From CAWUKT01 sp964352215 (GTDB lineage: Bacteria; Bacteroidota; Bacteroidia; J057; JADKCL01): 64,000 nucleotides of DNA. The notes beneath the pieces were generated by a model that was not told the DNA's origin, ran no database searches, and saw only the letters and a program-made list of their open reading frames with translations. This document shows, one piece after another, positions 52,424 through 61,000 of the stretch. The DNA lies in contig CAYGRE010000026.1 of the NCBI GenBank assembly GCA_964352215.1, positions 1 through 64,000 of the forward strand. The letters run 5' to 3'. Within the stretch, counting starts at the first letter, position 1, and each line of letters starts with the position of its first letter. Made by a program: the position numbers and the translations under genes.

Positions 52424-53731
52424 TTGCAGATCATCTTTAAACGATATCGCCTCCTCTTTATATTCTTCCTCCCGGTCTTATTTGTCGCGGGAAACCTGGC
52501 TATTCCGCTCAGTGTGATTGTGGTAGCGGTGTTTTTTGGCTATTGTGTGCAAAAGAACCGCCACGATACTATCCTGATGCTGTTCATGGTTATTCTTATC
52601 ATGGGAGACAGTCGGCAGGGGTGGATGCAGTTTGCCAAGCCGCTCAGGAGTGAAATGCTGATTCTGATAGCTCTCCTGACATTTCTGGAACTCTATCAGG
52701 GAAAGTACAGATTCAATGGTCAGTTTCTCTCTCTGGTGCCCTTCCTGATGGTCTCTTTTCTGGCCCTCAGTTTCAGCCCCTTGCTGAACCTCGCAATAAC
52801 CAAAACCATTTCTTTCAGCCTGCTCTATTTCGTAGTCCTTCACTATTTCGTCAATAAATTCGGCCGCTTTGGCATTCGGTTTCTGGGTGACATCGTCTAC
52901 CTCTGCCATTTCATTCTGGCGCTGGGGCTGATTCTGCTTCCGATATTGCCTTCAGTGGTCAGCTATGGTGGTATTCGCTTCAATGGACTTCTGGGCAATC
53001 CGAATGGTTTGGGCATGTTCATCACCATGGTCACCCCCATGACCATCTACTTTTTTCGCTACCAGCGAGGCATCAGTCAGCGCTATAAAACCCTGGCCTG
53101 GTCCCTGATCGTTATCTCGCTGCTCCTGTGCTCCTCCCGCAACGCGATCTTCTGCTTCACCATTTTTGTTGCCCTCTATTATGGTCTGACAGGTGGATTG
53201 GTGAGGCGAATCGCCTTTTTATTCGTCCTGATGCCGGCCGCGGCCCTCTTCCTCTTTTTCCTGGATCTGGAGGCACTTGTCCTTTCATTGGGCTTGGAGG
53301 AATACTTTCGTTTGAGTGATATCTCGTCGGGGTCGGGAAGGATTTATGCCTGGGGATATGCCTGGGAACTGATTCAGCAACGCCCTCTATTGGGTTGTGG
53401 GTTCGCTTGTGAAGAGTACAATTTCCTCTACCGAACGACCTACCAGTTGTGGTCTACCGGACACCAGGGAGGGGTCCACAATTCTTACCTGGCTTTTATC
53501 GTCAATACCGGATTCCTGGGCTTTGGCCTGTTTATTCTCTTCTGGGGAAATACACTAAGGAAGGTGAAAAACTATTTCTTTCTCCTTCCATTCCTGGCTA
53601 CGATCGCCTTTTCCGCCATGTTTGAATCCTGGCTTTTCTCTTCATTGAGTGCCTTTCACATCCTGTTTCTGGTCATCGTCTCACAATTGCTGGCAGACCG
53701 CTATCTCCCGGTTCACCGCATGAAACAATGA
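52424..53731 (+). CDS. O-antigen ligase/Wzy polymerase-like membrane protein
   Basis: The 435-residue protein starts at a TTG (52424), as no better start exists before the first membrane helix (LLFIFFLPVLFVAGNLAIP). It has about ten to twelve helices. The region GGIRFNGLLGNPNGLGMFIT and the periplasmic loop LSDISSGSGRIYAWGYAWEL, then GGVHNSYLAFIVNTGFLG, match the Wzy_C/O-antigen ligase family. The ligase histidine is in GGVHNSYL. It either polymerises repeat units or transfers glycan onto an acceptor at the outer face of the inner membrane; sequence alone does not separate these. It overlaps the next gene by four bases. Confidence 0.87.
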   Translation: MQIIFKRYRLLFIFFLPVLFVAGNLAIPLSVIVVAVFFGYCVQKNRHDTILMLFMVILIMGDSRQGWMQFAKPLRSEMLILIALLTFLELYQGKYRFNGQFLSLVPFLMVSFLALSFSPLLNLAITKTISFSLLYFVVLHYFVNKFGRFGIRFLGDIVYLCHFILALGLILLPILPSVVSYGGIRFNGLLGNPNGLGMFITMVTPMTIYFFRYQRGISQRYKTLAWSLIVISLLLCSSRNAIFCFTIFVALYYGLTGGLVRRIAFLFVLMPAAALFLFFLDLEALVLSLGLEEYFRLSDISSGSGRIYAWGYAWELIQQRPLLGCGFACEEYNFLYRTTYQLWSTGHQGGVHNSYLAFIVNTGFLGFGLFILFWGNTLRKVKNYFFLLPFLATIAFSAMFESWLFSSLSAFHILFLVIVSQLLADRYLPVHRMKQ

Positions 53732-54786
53732 AGGTTCTGATTCTATATTCTGAAATTGCCGGGTATGTCGTTGCCTGCGTTGAGCGGTATGTCGAACTGT
53801 ACGGAGGAGAGGTACACATCGTGCGTTGGCCAATCAATCCAGAAGCCCCTTTCAAATTTGACAACCTTCCCGGTATCACCTACCACGAACGGAATGATTT
53901 TGACAAGGCGGGGCTGGTAGCATTGGGGAAAAAAATCAACCCGGATGTGGTGTATATCGCGGGCTGGATCGACAAGCCTTACCTGGCCGTGGCCAAGTAC
54001 TTTTATCACCAGGGGAAGCCTGTGATCGCTGCTTTTGATACCCAATGGTTTGGAACCTGGCGGCAAAAACTGGCGGTGGCCATCAGCCCCTTTATCTTCA
54101 TGAAACGCTTTACCCATGCCTGGGTACCCGGTATCTGGCAGTACGAATATGCCCGTCGGCTTGGATTCCCAAGGGAACGAATCGAAACCGGGATGTATTC
54201 GGCAGATTCTCCCCGGTTTGAAGCGGTCTACGAAGCGGCAATGGCGACCAAGGCGGTCCGGTTTCCCCGGAAATTTCTCTACGTAGGACGCTACCTGGCC
54301 CTGAAGGGGGTGCTCGAATTGTACCATGCATTCCGGGAGCTGTGTGAGGAAGGGGATGTCGACTGGACCCTGGAGTTGGTAGGGGCCGGACCTTTGAAAG
54401 AAGAACTGGAGGAGACGGATCAGATCAGGTTCCGGGATTTTGTCCAGCCGGATGAATTGCCCGGTTTGGCACTGGAAGCAGGGGTTTTTGTCTTGCCCAG
54501 TCGCCGCGATGCCTGGGCGGTGGTGCTGCATGAATTTGCCGCTACCGGGATGCCGCTGGTATCCACCGATGCTGCGGGAGCGACGACCGCGCTGGTCAAG
54601 GAAGGCTACAATGGCTGGCAGTTCAAGGCCGGTGACAAAGATTCCCTGAAGGATGTTTTTCGGAAAGTCATGGCCAAAAGCGACGAAGAATTGATGGAAA
54701 TGGGGCGCCGCAGCCGTGAATTGGCCCAGCTGATTTCACCCACAACCTGGGCGGCTACCCTCGACAAAATCGCTCATTCTCTCTGA
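53728..54786 (+). CDS. family 4 glycosyltransferase
   Basis: A 352-residue GT-B enzyme. It begins MKVLILYSEIAGYVVACVE, and the donor domain starts FLYVGRYLALKGVLELYHAF. The donor-binding stretch VFVLPSRRDAWAVVLHEFAA has the family 4 acid pair in modified form (H-E-F-A-A-T-G-M-P). It should extend the polysaccharide repeat unit. It overlaps the upstream polymerase gene (ATGA) and is followed one base later by the asparagine synthase homologue. Confidence 0.9.
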   Translation: MKVLILYSEIAGYVVACVERYVELYGGEVHIVRWPINPEAPFKFDNLPGITYHERNDFDKAGLVALGKKINPDVVYIAGWIDKPYLAVAKYFYHQGKPVIAAFDTQWFGTWRQKLAVAISPFIFMKRFTHAWVPGIWQYEYARRLGFPRERIETGMYSADSPRFEAVYEAAMATKAVRFPRKFLYVGRYLALKGVLELYHAFRELCEEGDVDWTLELVGAGPLKEELEETDQIRFRDFVQPDELPGLALEAGVFVLPSRRDAWAVVLHEFAATGMPLVSTDAAGATTALVKEGYNGWQFKAGDKDSLKDVFRKVMAKSDEELMEMGRRSRELAQLISPTTWAATLDKIAHSL

Positions 54787-54787
54787 T

Positions 54788-56680
54788 ATGTGTGGCATCG
54801 GCGGCATCATCGACCTCAACCAACGGCAACCGGATCTGATCCGGCAGATGGCAAAAGCCCTGTCTCATCGGGGCCCGGATGCTATGGGTTTGCACGAAGA
54901 AGGCCGCATTCACCTTGCTCACCTTCGGTTGTCCATCATCGACACTTCCGAACGTGGGAACCAACCGATGCACAGCGCCGATGGCCGCTATACCATGGTC
55001 TTCAACGGGGAAGTCTACAACTACCGCGAGATCAAGCGGGAGTTGCCTTCCCGTGACTGGCAGTCTGAGTCAGATACCGAGGTGGTCCTCGCGGCTTATG
55101 ACCATTGGGGCAAGGATTGCGTCAGGCACTTCAACGGCATGTTTGCCCTGGCGATCTGGGACCGGAGGAACGAAGAACTGTTCCTGGCCCGGGACCGGAT
55201 GGGAATTAAGCCCCTCTATTACCATTTTGACGGGGATCATTTTGCCTTTGCTTCCGAAGTGCGGGCTTTGCTGGTCCTCCCCTGGGTACCCAAAGAAATT
55301 GACCGGGATGCGCTGGCCAATTACCTGACTTATCAGACCGTTTACGGGACAGGAACCCTGGTCAAAGGGGTTTGTATGATGGGCGCAGGGACACGGGCAG
55401 TTTTGAAAATGGGGGAGCGGACTGCGGCGACTTTCGCTGGGAAACGGCCCTTCGAAGAGGAAGCATACTGGGCTCCGGGGAGGCAGGGAGAAGTGTGGCA
55501 GGGAGGCCCGGACGAGACCCGGAAGAAGATCCGGTCCTTGCTGCGGGATTCGGTCGAACGCCGTATGATTTCCGATGTACCCTTGGGCGCATTTCTCAGT
55601 GGGGGCATCGACAGCAGCGCCATTGTCGCGCTCATGAGCGAAGTCAGCACCCAACCGGTAGATACATTTTCAGTTGTCTTCGAGGAAAAGGAGTTCGATG
55701 AATCGACCTATTCGGAGATGATTGCCCGCAAATACAATACCCGGCACCATCCGATTCTGCTCCGTCCCCAGGATTTTCTGGATTCTCTGCGGGATGGGTT
55801 GCGGGCCATGGACCACCCTTCCGGCGACGGGATCAACAGTTATGTGGTGTCGCAGGTCACCCGCAGGGAGGGGATCAAGGTGGCTTTGTCCGGTCTGGGG
55901 GGCGATGAATTGTTTGCCGGGTATCCGATTTTTACCCAGATCAAAGGGATTCAGCAGAGCCGCGTCTGGAAAATTCCCTACCTGGCTCGTAAGGTGATGG
56001 CTGCGGCTTACCTGCAGGTGAAGAGCGGACGTCAGGCCGGGAAGAAAGCAGCTCTGCTGGGACTGCGGAACAATGATTTTTCCAATATCTATCCCGTGTA
56101 CCGGACCGTTTTTTCTCCGAAAGAGGCTGCTGATTTGGTGATCCCTTCGGGAACCCAGGTAAGAGGGTATTCGGTGGATTATCTGCAAGCGGTCGTCGAA
56201 GAAGCAGAAACATATTACCCCGGACTGATCTCGAAAACCTCTTTTGCGGAGATCAAGACTTATACCCACAGTGTGCTGCTACGGGACATGGATCAGATGA
56301 GCATGGCCCATGCCTTGGAGGCGCGGGTGCCTTTCTTTGACCATGAACTGGTGGACATGGTGTTCCAGCTTTCCGACGAGGTCAAATGGCCCCATTTTCC
56401 CAAGTCTTTACTCGTCGAATCTCTGGGTGATCTTTTGCCCCCTGAATTGGTGCACCGCAAGAAGATGGGCTTTGTGTTCCCTTGGGAGCACTGGTTGCGG
56501 CATGACCTGAAGTCTTTTGCAGAGGATCGGATTCGTTCCCTTAAGGATAGGGGCTTAATGGATCGGCATCAGCTTCAGCGCTTATGGGATGAGTTCTTAG
56601 CAGGAGACGGGCCCTGGATCTGGCCGCATGTCTGGCTATTGGTAGTCCTGGAAGAGTGGATGCAAAACAATGGATTTTGA
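54788..56680 (+). CDS. asnB: glutamine-hydrolysing asparagine synthase family protein
   Basis: This 630-residue protein has the full AsnB architecture. The N-terminal glutaminase has nucleophile C2 (MCGIGGII) and HRGPDAMGLHEEG. The synthetase domain has the PP-loop LSGGIDSSAIVALMSE near residue 270 and SGLGGDELFAGYP. It makes asparagine from aspartate, or, in polysaccharide loci, amidates a sugar acid. The genomic setting between glycosyltransferases favours amidation of a uronic acid or similar (inference). Its stop overlaps the start of the next glycosyltransferase by one base (TGATG). Confidence 0.9.
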   Translation: MCGIGGIIDLNQRQPDLIRQMAKALSHRGPDAMGLHEEGRIHLAHLRLSIIDTSERGNQPMHSADGRYTMVFNGEVYNYREIKRELPSRDWQSESDTEVVLAAYDHWGKDCVRHFNGMFALAIWDRRNEELFLARDRMGIKPLYYHFDGDHFAFASEVRALLVLPWVPKEIDRDALANYLTYQTVYGTGTLVKGVCMMGAGTRAVLKMGERTAATFAGKRPFEEEAYWAPGRQGEVWQGGPDETRKKIRSLLRDSVERRMISDVPLGAFLSGGIDSSAIVALMSEVSTQPVDTFSVVFEEKEFDESTYSEMIARKYNTRHHPILLRPQDFLDSLRDGLRAMDHPSGDGINSYVVSQVTRREGIKVALSGLGGDELFAGYPIFTQIKGIQQSRVWKIPYLARKVMAAAYLQVKSGRQAGKKAALLGLRNNDFSNIYPVYRTVFSPKEAADLVIPSGTQVRGYSVDYLQAVVEEAETYYPGLISKTSFAEIKTYTHSVLLRDMDQMSMAHALEARVPFFDHELVDMVFQLSDEVKWPHFPKSLLVESLGDLLPPELVHRKKMGFVFPWEHWLRHDLKSFAEDRIRSLKDRGLMDRHQLQRLWDEFLAGDGPWIWPHVWLLVVLEEWMQNNGF

Positions 56681-57963
56681 TGGATAAACCCCGCGTAATG
56701 ATCTTCATCGATTGGTTCCTGCCCGGTTACAAGGCGGGGGGGCCTATCCGTTCGGTGGCGAATCTGGTGGAAACCCTCCATCACCAATATGCTTTTTCCA
56801 TTGTCACCACTGACCGGGACCTGGGCGACAGCGAACCCTATCCCGGGATCGAAACGGAGACCTGGATCGAACACGAACACTACCGGGTCTGGTACGCCTC
56901 TCCCACCCACCAGAGCTACCGCCACCTCCGGAACCTTGTCTTTAACAATGAATTCGACCTGCTCTATACCCAGAGTATGTTTTCCCTTAAATACACGCTT
57001 TTTCCGCTCTGGACATGCCGGGCCTTGCGACCGGAAGCGAAGATGGTTCTGGCTCCGCGGGGCATGTTGCACGAAGGAGCGCTGGGGCTGAAGTCGCGGA
57101 AGAAGAAGCTGTTCCTGCGGGTTTTCAAGTTTCTGCGGCTGCACAAGGCGGTGGTTTTCCAGGCTACCGACACGCAGGAGGAAGCTGATATCCGAAAATG
57201 GCTGGGAGAAGTGGAGGTCGAACAAGTGAAGAATTTACCGCGTGCGGTTTTGCCTCCGGCGGCGGCTATTGAGAAGGTTTCCGGGGCACTGCGCATGGTT
57301 TTTTTCTCGCGGGTTTCGGTGAAGAAAGGGGTGCACCGGGTATTGGAGGATTTGCAGCGGTTGGGGGAATTGGAGGGGGCGGATTCGCGGGTGTCGAATC
57401 CGCGAGTTTCGAAATCACGGGACTCGGAGTCGAAGGAGGCGAACCCAGAGGTGTCTGAGGCGAACCCAGAGGTGTCTGAGGCGAACCGGGGCCGGAAAGT
57501 ACGGATCGAATTTGATATTTACGGAGCGCAGGATGAACCGGAATACTGGACACGATTGGAGCAGATGATTTTAACTCTGCCTGATCATATCACAGTTAGC
57601 TACCGCGGTACAGTGCCGCCGGAAGAGACCGCGGCCACCCTGCAACAGTACCACCTCTTCGTTATGCCGACCTTGGGCGAAAACTTCGGCCATGCGATTT
57701 TCGAATCCCTGGCGGCGGGCCGGCCGGTTTTGATCAGCGATCAAACCCCCTGGCAAGGCCTGGCCGCCCAGAAGGCCGGTTGGGAATTCCCCTTGCAGGA
57801 TGCTGACTCCTTTGTCCGGACTATTTCTCAGGTTGCGGAAATGGACCAGAATGAGTGGAATGTATATTCTAAAGGAGCCCGGCAAATGGCCGCAAACTAT
57901 ATCGAAGGATTGGATGCTGAAGCTGCTTACGCCACCTTGTTTTCTCCCCCTAAAAATCTCTAA
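56680..57963 (+). CDS. family 4 glycosyltransferase with repeat-encoded linker
   Basis: The ATG at 56680 overlaps the previous stop, giving 427 residues. The family 4 start MIFIDWFLPGYKAGGPIRSV and late motif LFVMPTLGENFGHAIFESLA with the E-x7-E pair mark the enzyme. Between the two halves of the fold, at about residues 232-270, is a low-complexity linker containing the repeats EANPEVS, encoded by a 21-bp tandem repeat. Most of this linker is absent from its paralogues in this locus. Function in glycan extension is expected to be retained if the linker is a surface loop (inference). Confidence 0.88.
   Translation: MDKPRVMIFIDWFLPGYKAGGPIRSVANLVETLHHQYAFSIVTTDRDLGDSEPYPGIETETWIEHEHYRVWYASPTHQSYRHLRNLVFNNEFDLLYTQSMFSLKYTLFPLWTCRALRPEAKMVLAPRGMLHEGALGLKSRKKKLFLRVFKFLRLHKAVVFQATDTQEEADIRKWLGEVEVEQVKNLPRAVLPPAAAIEKVSGALRMVFFSRVSVKKGVHRVLEDLQRLGELEGADSRVSNPRVSKSRDSESKEANPEVSEANPEVSEANRGRKVRIEFDIYGAQDEPEYWTRLEQMILTLPDHITVSYRGTVPPEETAATLQQYHLFVMPTLGENFGHAIFESLAAGRPVLISDQTPWQGLAAQKAGWEFPLQDADSFVRTISQVAEMDQNEWNVYSKGARQMAANYIEGLDAEAAYATLFSPPKNL
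57436..57487 (+). repeat. in-frame 21-bp repeat in a glycosyltransferase gene
   Basis: GAGGCGAACCCAGAGGTGTC plus T occurs twice in tandem (57436-57456 and 57457-57477), with a third partial unit to 57487. Upstream, GCGGGTGTCGAATCC and related words show older degenerate copies. The frame is preserved at seven residues per unit. Confidence 0.9.
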
Positions 57964-57972
57964 TTTGCCTCT

Positions 57973-58656
57973 GTGAGTACCCACCCACCTGACAAGTCCC
58001 CCCCTGAGCAATCGCCTGTACCAGATGGTCAGGGACGTACCGATCTTTCCCGCTTCAACAACGATTGGTTTGATGAAGGGGCGAGCAAGCTGAAGTGGGG
58101 TTTGTGGTTTTTTTTCAATGCTGCTTTTGTCTACAGTCCGTGGAACCCTTTTAACAGTCTCCGTAAATCCGTTCTCCGGTTGTTTGGTGCGCGGATCGGT
58201 AAAGGGGTGATCATGAAGCCCCGGGTGCAGGTGAAATTTCCCTGGAACCTTGAGATCGGAGACCACTGCTGGATCGGTGAAGCGGTTTGGATCGAGAACC
58301 AGGGAAAAGTAAAAATCGGGAGCAATTGTTGTCTCTCCCAGGGGGCGGTGATCATGACCGGGAATCACAACTACAAAAGTCCCACTTTCGACCTGATCGT
58401 GAAGCCGGTGACGCTGGAAGACGGGGTTTGGATCGGTTCTCATGCGATGGTGACCCAGGGGGTGACTTGTGGGAGCCATGCGGTTTTGGCGGTGAAGTCA
58501 GTGGCTTCCAAGGATCTGGAGCCTTATACGATTTATGTGGGGCACCCTTGTGAGGCTGTTCGGAAAAGGGAGATTGTGGCTTCGGGCGTTTTCTCTGGTT
58601 CTGGTTCTGGTTCTGGATTTTCAAATTCGGAGGGCGGCTCGGTACATCCATCATGA
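57973..58656 (+). CDS. WcaF-like hexapeptide acetyltransferase
   Basis: This 227-residue protein starts at a GTG (57973). It matches the colanic-acid WcaF group: DLSRFNNDWFDEGASKLKWG, then the left-handed beta-helix hexapeptides (IGKGVIMKPRVQVKF, IGDHCWIGEAVWIEN, IGSNCCLSQGAVIMTGNHNY). The catalytic histidine is in GNHNY. It transfers an acetyl group from acetyl-CoA to a sugar hydroxyl. The C-terminal 25 residues are Gly/Ser-rich (SGSGSGSGF), encoded by a short GGTTCT repeat and unlike the family. It overlaps the next gene by four bases. Confidence 0.9.
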   Translation: MSTHPPDKSPPEQSPVPDGQGRTDLSRFNNDWFDEGASKLKWGLWFFFNAAFVYSPWNPFNSLRKSVLRLFGARIGKGVIMKPRVQVKFPWNLEIGDHCWIGEAVWIENQGKVKIGSNCCLSQGAVIMTGNHNYKSPTFDLIVKPVTLEDGVWIGSHAMVTQGVTCGSHAVLAVKSVASKDLEPYTIYVGHPCEAVRKREIVASGVFSGSGSGSGFSNSEGGSVHPS

Positions 58657-59411
58657 AAATTTCCATCATCACGGTTGCCTACAATGCAGAGAAGACCATC
58701 GAGGGGACGATCCAATCGGTGGCCGACCAGGACCATCCGGACATTGAATACCTGATCATCGACGGGGCTTCGAAGGATGGAACCTTAGCGATCTGCGATC
58801 GTCACCGCGATACCATCACACAGCTCGTTTCCGAGCCGGACAAAGGCATCTACGATGCCATGAACAAAGGGCTGGCCCGGGCCACCGGTGATTATATCGG
58901 CATCCTCAATGCCGACGATTTCTACGCCGACCCAGGGGTGATCTCAGCCTTGGTAGCGAAGTTAAAAGAGACCGGAGCAGACAGCCTCTATGGCGACCTT
59001 GTCATGGTCGACCCGGACAACCTGGATAAAATAGTCCGCTATTACAGCGCGAAGAACTTCACCCTGAGCCGATTCGAAAAGGGCGATATGCCACCCCATC
59101 CCACTTTCTTCGTACGCCGTTCCATCTATGAGCAGCACGGGAACTTCAAGACCCATTTCAAGATCGGCTCTGACTTCGACCTGATGCTACGCTTTCTCTA
59201 CATTCAAAAGATCAGCAGTACCTATTTGCCGATGACCATGGTGCGGATGCGGACCGGAGGTGTTTCCTCCGTCGGGATCAAAAGCACGATTCAGATCAAC
59301 CGGGAGATCAAAGCGGCTCTGAAGGAGAATGGGATTCCCACCAGTATGCTGAAGATCTATTCCAAATACTTTACCAAAGTTTTCCAGTTGATCCGGCGGC
59401 CGAAGGGGTGA
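58653..59411 (+). CDS. family 2 glycosyltransferase, WcaA-like
   Basis: A 252-residue family 2 enzyme with the typical GT-A start (KISIITVAYNAEKTIEGTIQ). The acidic pair is in GILNADDFYAD, and FEKGDMPPHPTFFVRRSIYE matches the WcaA/PGL-type subgroup. It makes a glycosidic bond in the cytoplasm. It is the last gene of the plus-strand glycan block, overlapping the acetyltransferase by ATGA. Confidence 0.92.
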   Translation: MKISIITVAYNAEKTIEGTIQSVADQDHPDIEYLIIDGASKDGTLAICDRHRDTITQLVSEPDKGIYDAMNKGLARATGDYIGILNADDFYADPGVISALVAKLKETGADSLYGDLVMVDPDNLDKIVRYYSAKNFTLSRFEKGDMPPHPTFFVRRSIYEQHGNFKTHFKIGSDFDLMLRFLYIQKISSTYLPMTMVRMRTGGVSSVGIKSTIQINREIKAALKENGIPTSMLKIYSKYFTKVFQLIRRPKG

Positions 59412-59482
59412 CTTTCCTCACCTTTCGACGAATGGCCCGATCGAAGTTGGCACAATCAGAATCTCCCGACTAAATTTGTGGG

Positions 59483-60799
59483 ATGCAGATAGAAACGCTC
59501 GGACATGCAGCCATGCTGCTCCGCGACGACGCCGGAAAACCGCTCCTGATGACCGACCCCTGGTTGATTGGCTCGACCTACTGGCGGAGTTGGTGGCTTC
59601 AGAACTACCCCAACCCGGATCAGTTGGCCGAATTGGCGAATGTGAAATATGCTTATATCACCCATGAGCACATGGATCATTTCCATCCGCCGAGCATCCG
59701 CAAGCTGGGCAAAGCCCCGCTCTATCTGTCTCCGGCCCTGCCACAGGAGCAGATCGCCAACTTTCTCGGGGAGAAAGGATTCAATACCAAGGTCCTCGAA
59801 CCTCTGAAATGGCACCAACTCGAAGACGAGTTGAGCATCCTCAGCATTCCCCTCCCCAACGACGACAGCGTCCTGCTCCTGCATACCCCGACCGCTTTCA
59901 TTGTCAATTTCAACGATGCCAAGCCCCGACCCTACCAGGTCAAACGCATTGCCCGCTACATCGACGCGCATGTCAAGGGAAAGAAGAAGGTCATTTTGCT
60001 GAGTTCTTATTCCCCGGCCTCCGTGGTGAACAGCTTTCGCCGTAGCAGTAATATGGAGATCATCAGCCTCCGGGATAAGAAAAGCTATGTCCACTATGTA
60101 AGCCGGATTGCAGACCAGATCGGGGCAGATTATTTCATTCCCTTCGCCAGTCAGGTCATTTTTTACCGGAGCGATTCTTCCTGGGCCAACGAGTTCAAGG
60201 TTTTGTTTACGGATCTGGAAAAGCATTGGCAGGCGAAAAATACCCAACTCTGTCATCCCTACACCAAGATCGACCTGACCACTTTTGAGGTTACCTATAC
60301 ACCCGAAGAGGATTATTACCGGGACGAGGAAATGATCCAGAAAAAGGTGGCACTTCAAGCTGAACAAGAGGAAAAGGCCGAATTTACCGAGCAGGATGTC
60401 AAGGATTTGAAGAAGAAGTTGTCCTTTAGCTGGTTCTGGATTCCCCTCCTTTTCCGCAAAGGGATTGGGTTCATTCTCGACGATCAGCAATATACCTTCA
60501 AGCCCTGGGGGCGGAAGATGCACAAGGGACTCAAGAACCCCAGCTTTACATTGATGGTCCCTCCGCAGGCCCTCAAGGATGTCTTGTACACCGGGCATTT
60601 TGCCGATTTGGGCATCACCATGTTTACCCTGATCATCCTCAACGACTGCACCCGGCCCAAGATGGTCTATGTTTTCTTCCTCCTGATCGGTCTGCACGAT
60701 TACCGCCACTCCGTCAGCTTTGGCAATTTCGTGAAATGGTTCCGCACCAGCCTGCGGCTGAACAAGTGGAAGATTCCCCGGCTTAAGATGGGGGTTTAG
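59483..60799 (+). CDS. metallo-beta-lactamase-fold hydrolase
   Basis: This 438-residue protein begins with the MBL strand MQIETLGHAAMLL and the metal motif THEHMDHFHPP, with H61, H63, D65 and H66 as ligands. It then shows PASVVNSFRR and a C-terminal extension of about 200 residues with a coiled, charged segment and a hydrophobic region (MVYVFFLLIGLHDYRHS). It resembles UlaG-like MBL proteins and the non-Rieske half of CMP-sialic-acid hydroxylase-like enzymes. The substrate is unknown. It stands 71 bases after the glycan block on the same strand and could belong to it. Confidence 0.82.
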   Translation: MQIETLGHAAMLLRDDAGKPLLMTDPWLIGSTYWRSWWLQNYPNPDQLAELANVKYAYITHEHMDHFHPPSIRKLGKAPLYLSPALPQEQIANFLGEKGFNTKVLEPLKWHQLEDELSILSIPLPNDDSVLLLHTPTAFIVNFNDAKPRPYQVKRIARYIDAHVKGKKKVILLSSYSPASVVNSFRRSSNMEIISLRDKKSYVHYVSRIADQIGADYFIPFASQVIFYRSDSSWANEFKVLFTDLEKHWQAKNTQLCHPYTKIDLTTFEVTYTPEEDYYRDEEMIQKKVALQAEQEEKAEFTEQDVKDLKKKLSFSWFWIPLLFRKGIGFILDDQQYTFKPWGRKMHKGLKNPSFTLMVPPQALKDVLYTGHFADLGITMFTLIILNDCTRPKMVYVFFLLIGLHDYRHSVSFGNFVKWFRTSLRLNKWKIPRLKMGV

Positions 60800-60850
60800 C
60801 TTAGGTTTGGCTTGCAGTTTGGGATTTAGCGGGTTCTGCCTGTGGCCCTG

Positions 60851-60881
60851 ACAAAAAAACCGCCCCTTGTGAGGGCGGTTA
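60851..60881 (-). terminator. intrinsic terminator for the minus-strand gene at 61001
   Basis: AACCGCCC and GGGCGGTT form an 8-bp GC-rich stem with a 7-base loop. Read on the minus strand it is followed by a run of seven T. It lies 120 bases beyond the stop of the gene at 61001-62506. On the plus strand the A-run would not terminate the preceding gene well. Confidence 0.8.
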
Positions 60882-61000
60882 AAAAACGGTTTCAACGGAT
60901 GGTATGAAAGCTTGCGATTGCTCTATATGATTGTAAGGATCTCTTATTGGAGGGGCATCAGACTTACTCCCAGCCCCAAGTTTCATTCTGATTCATAGCT

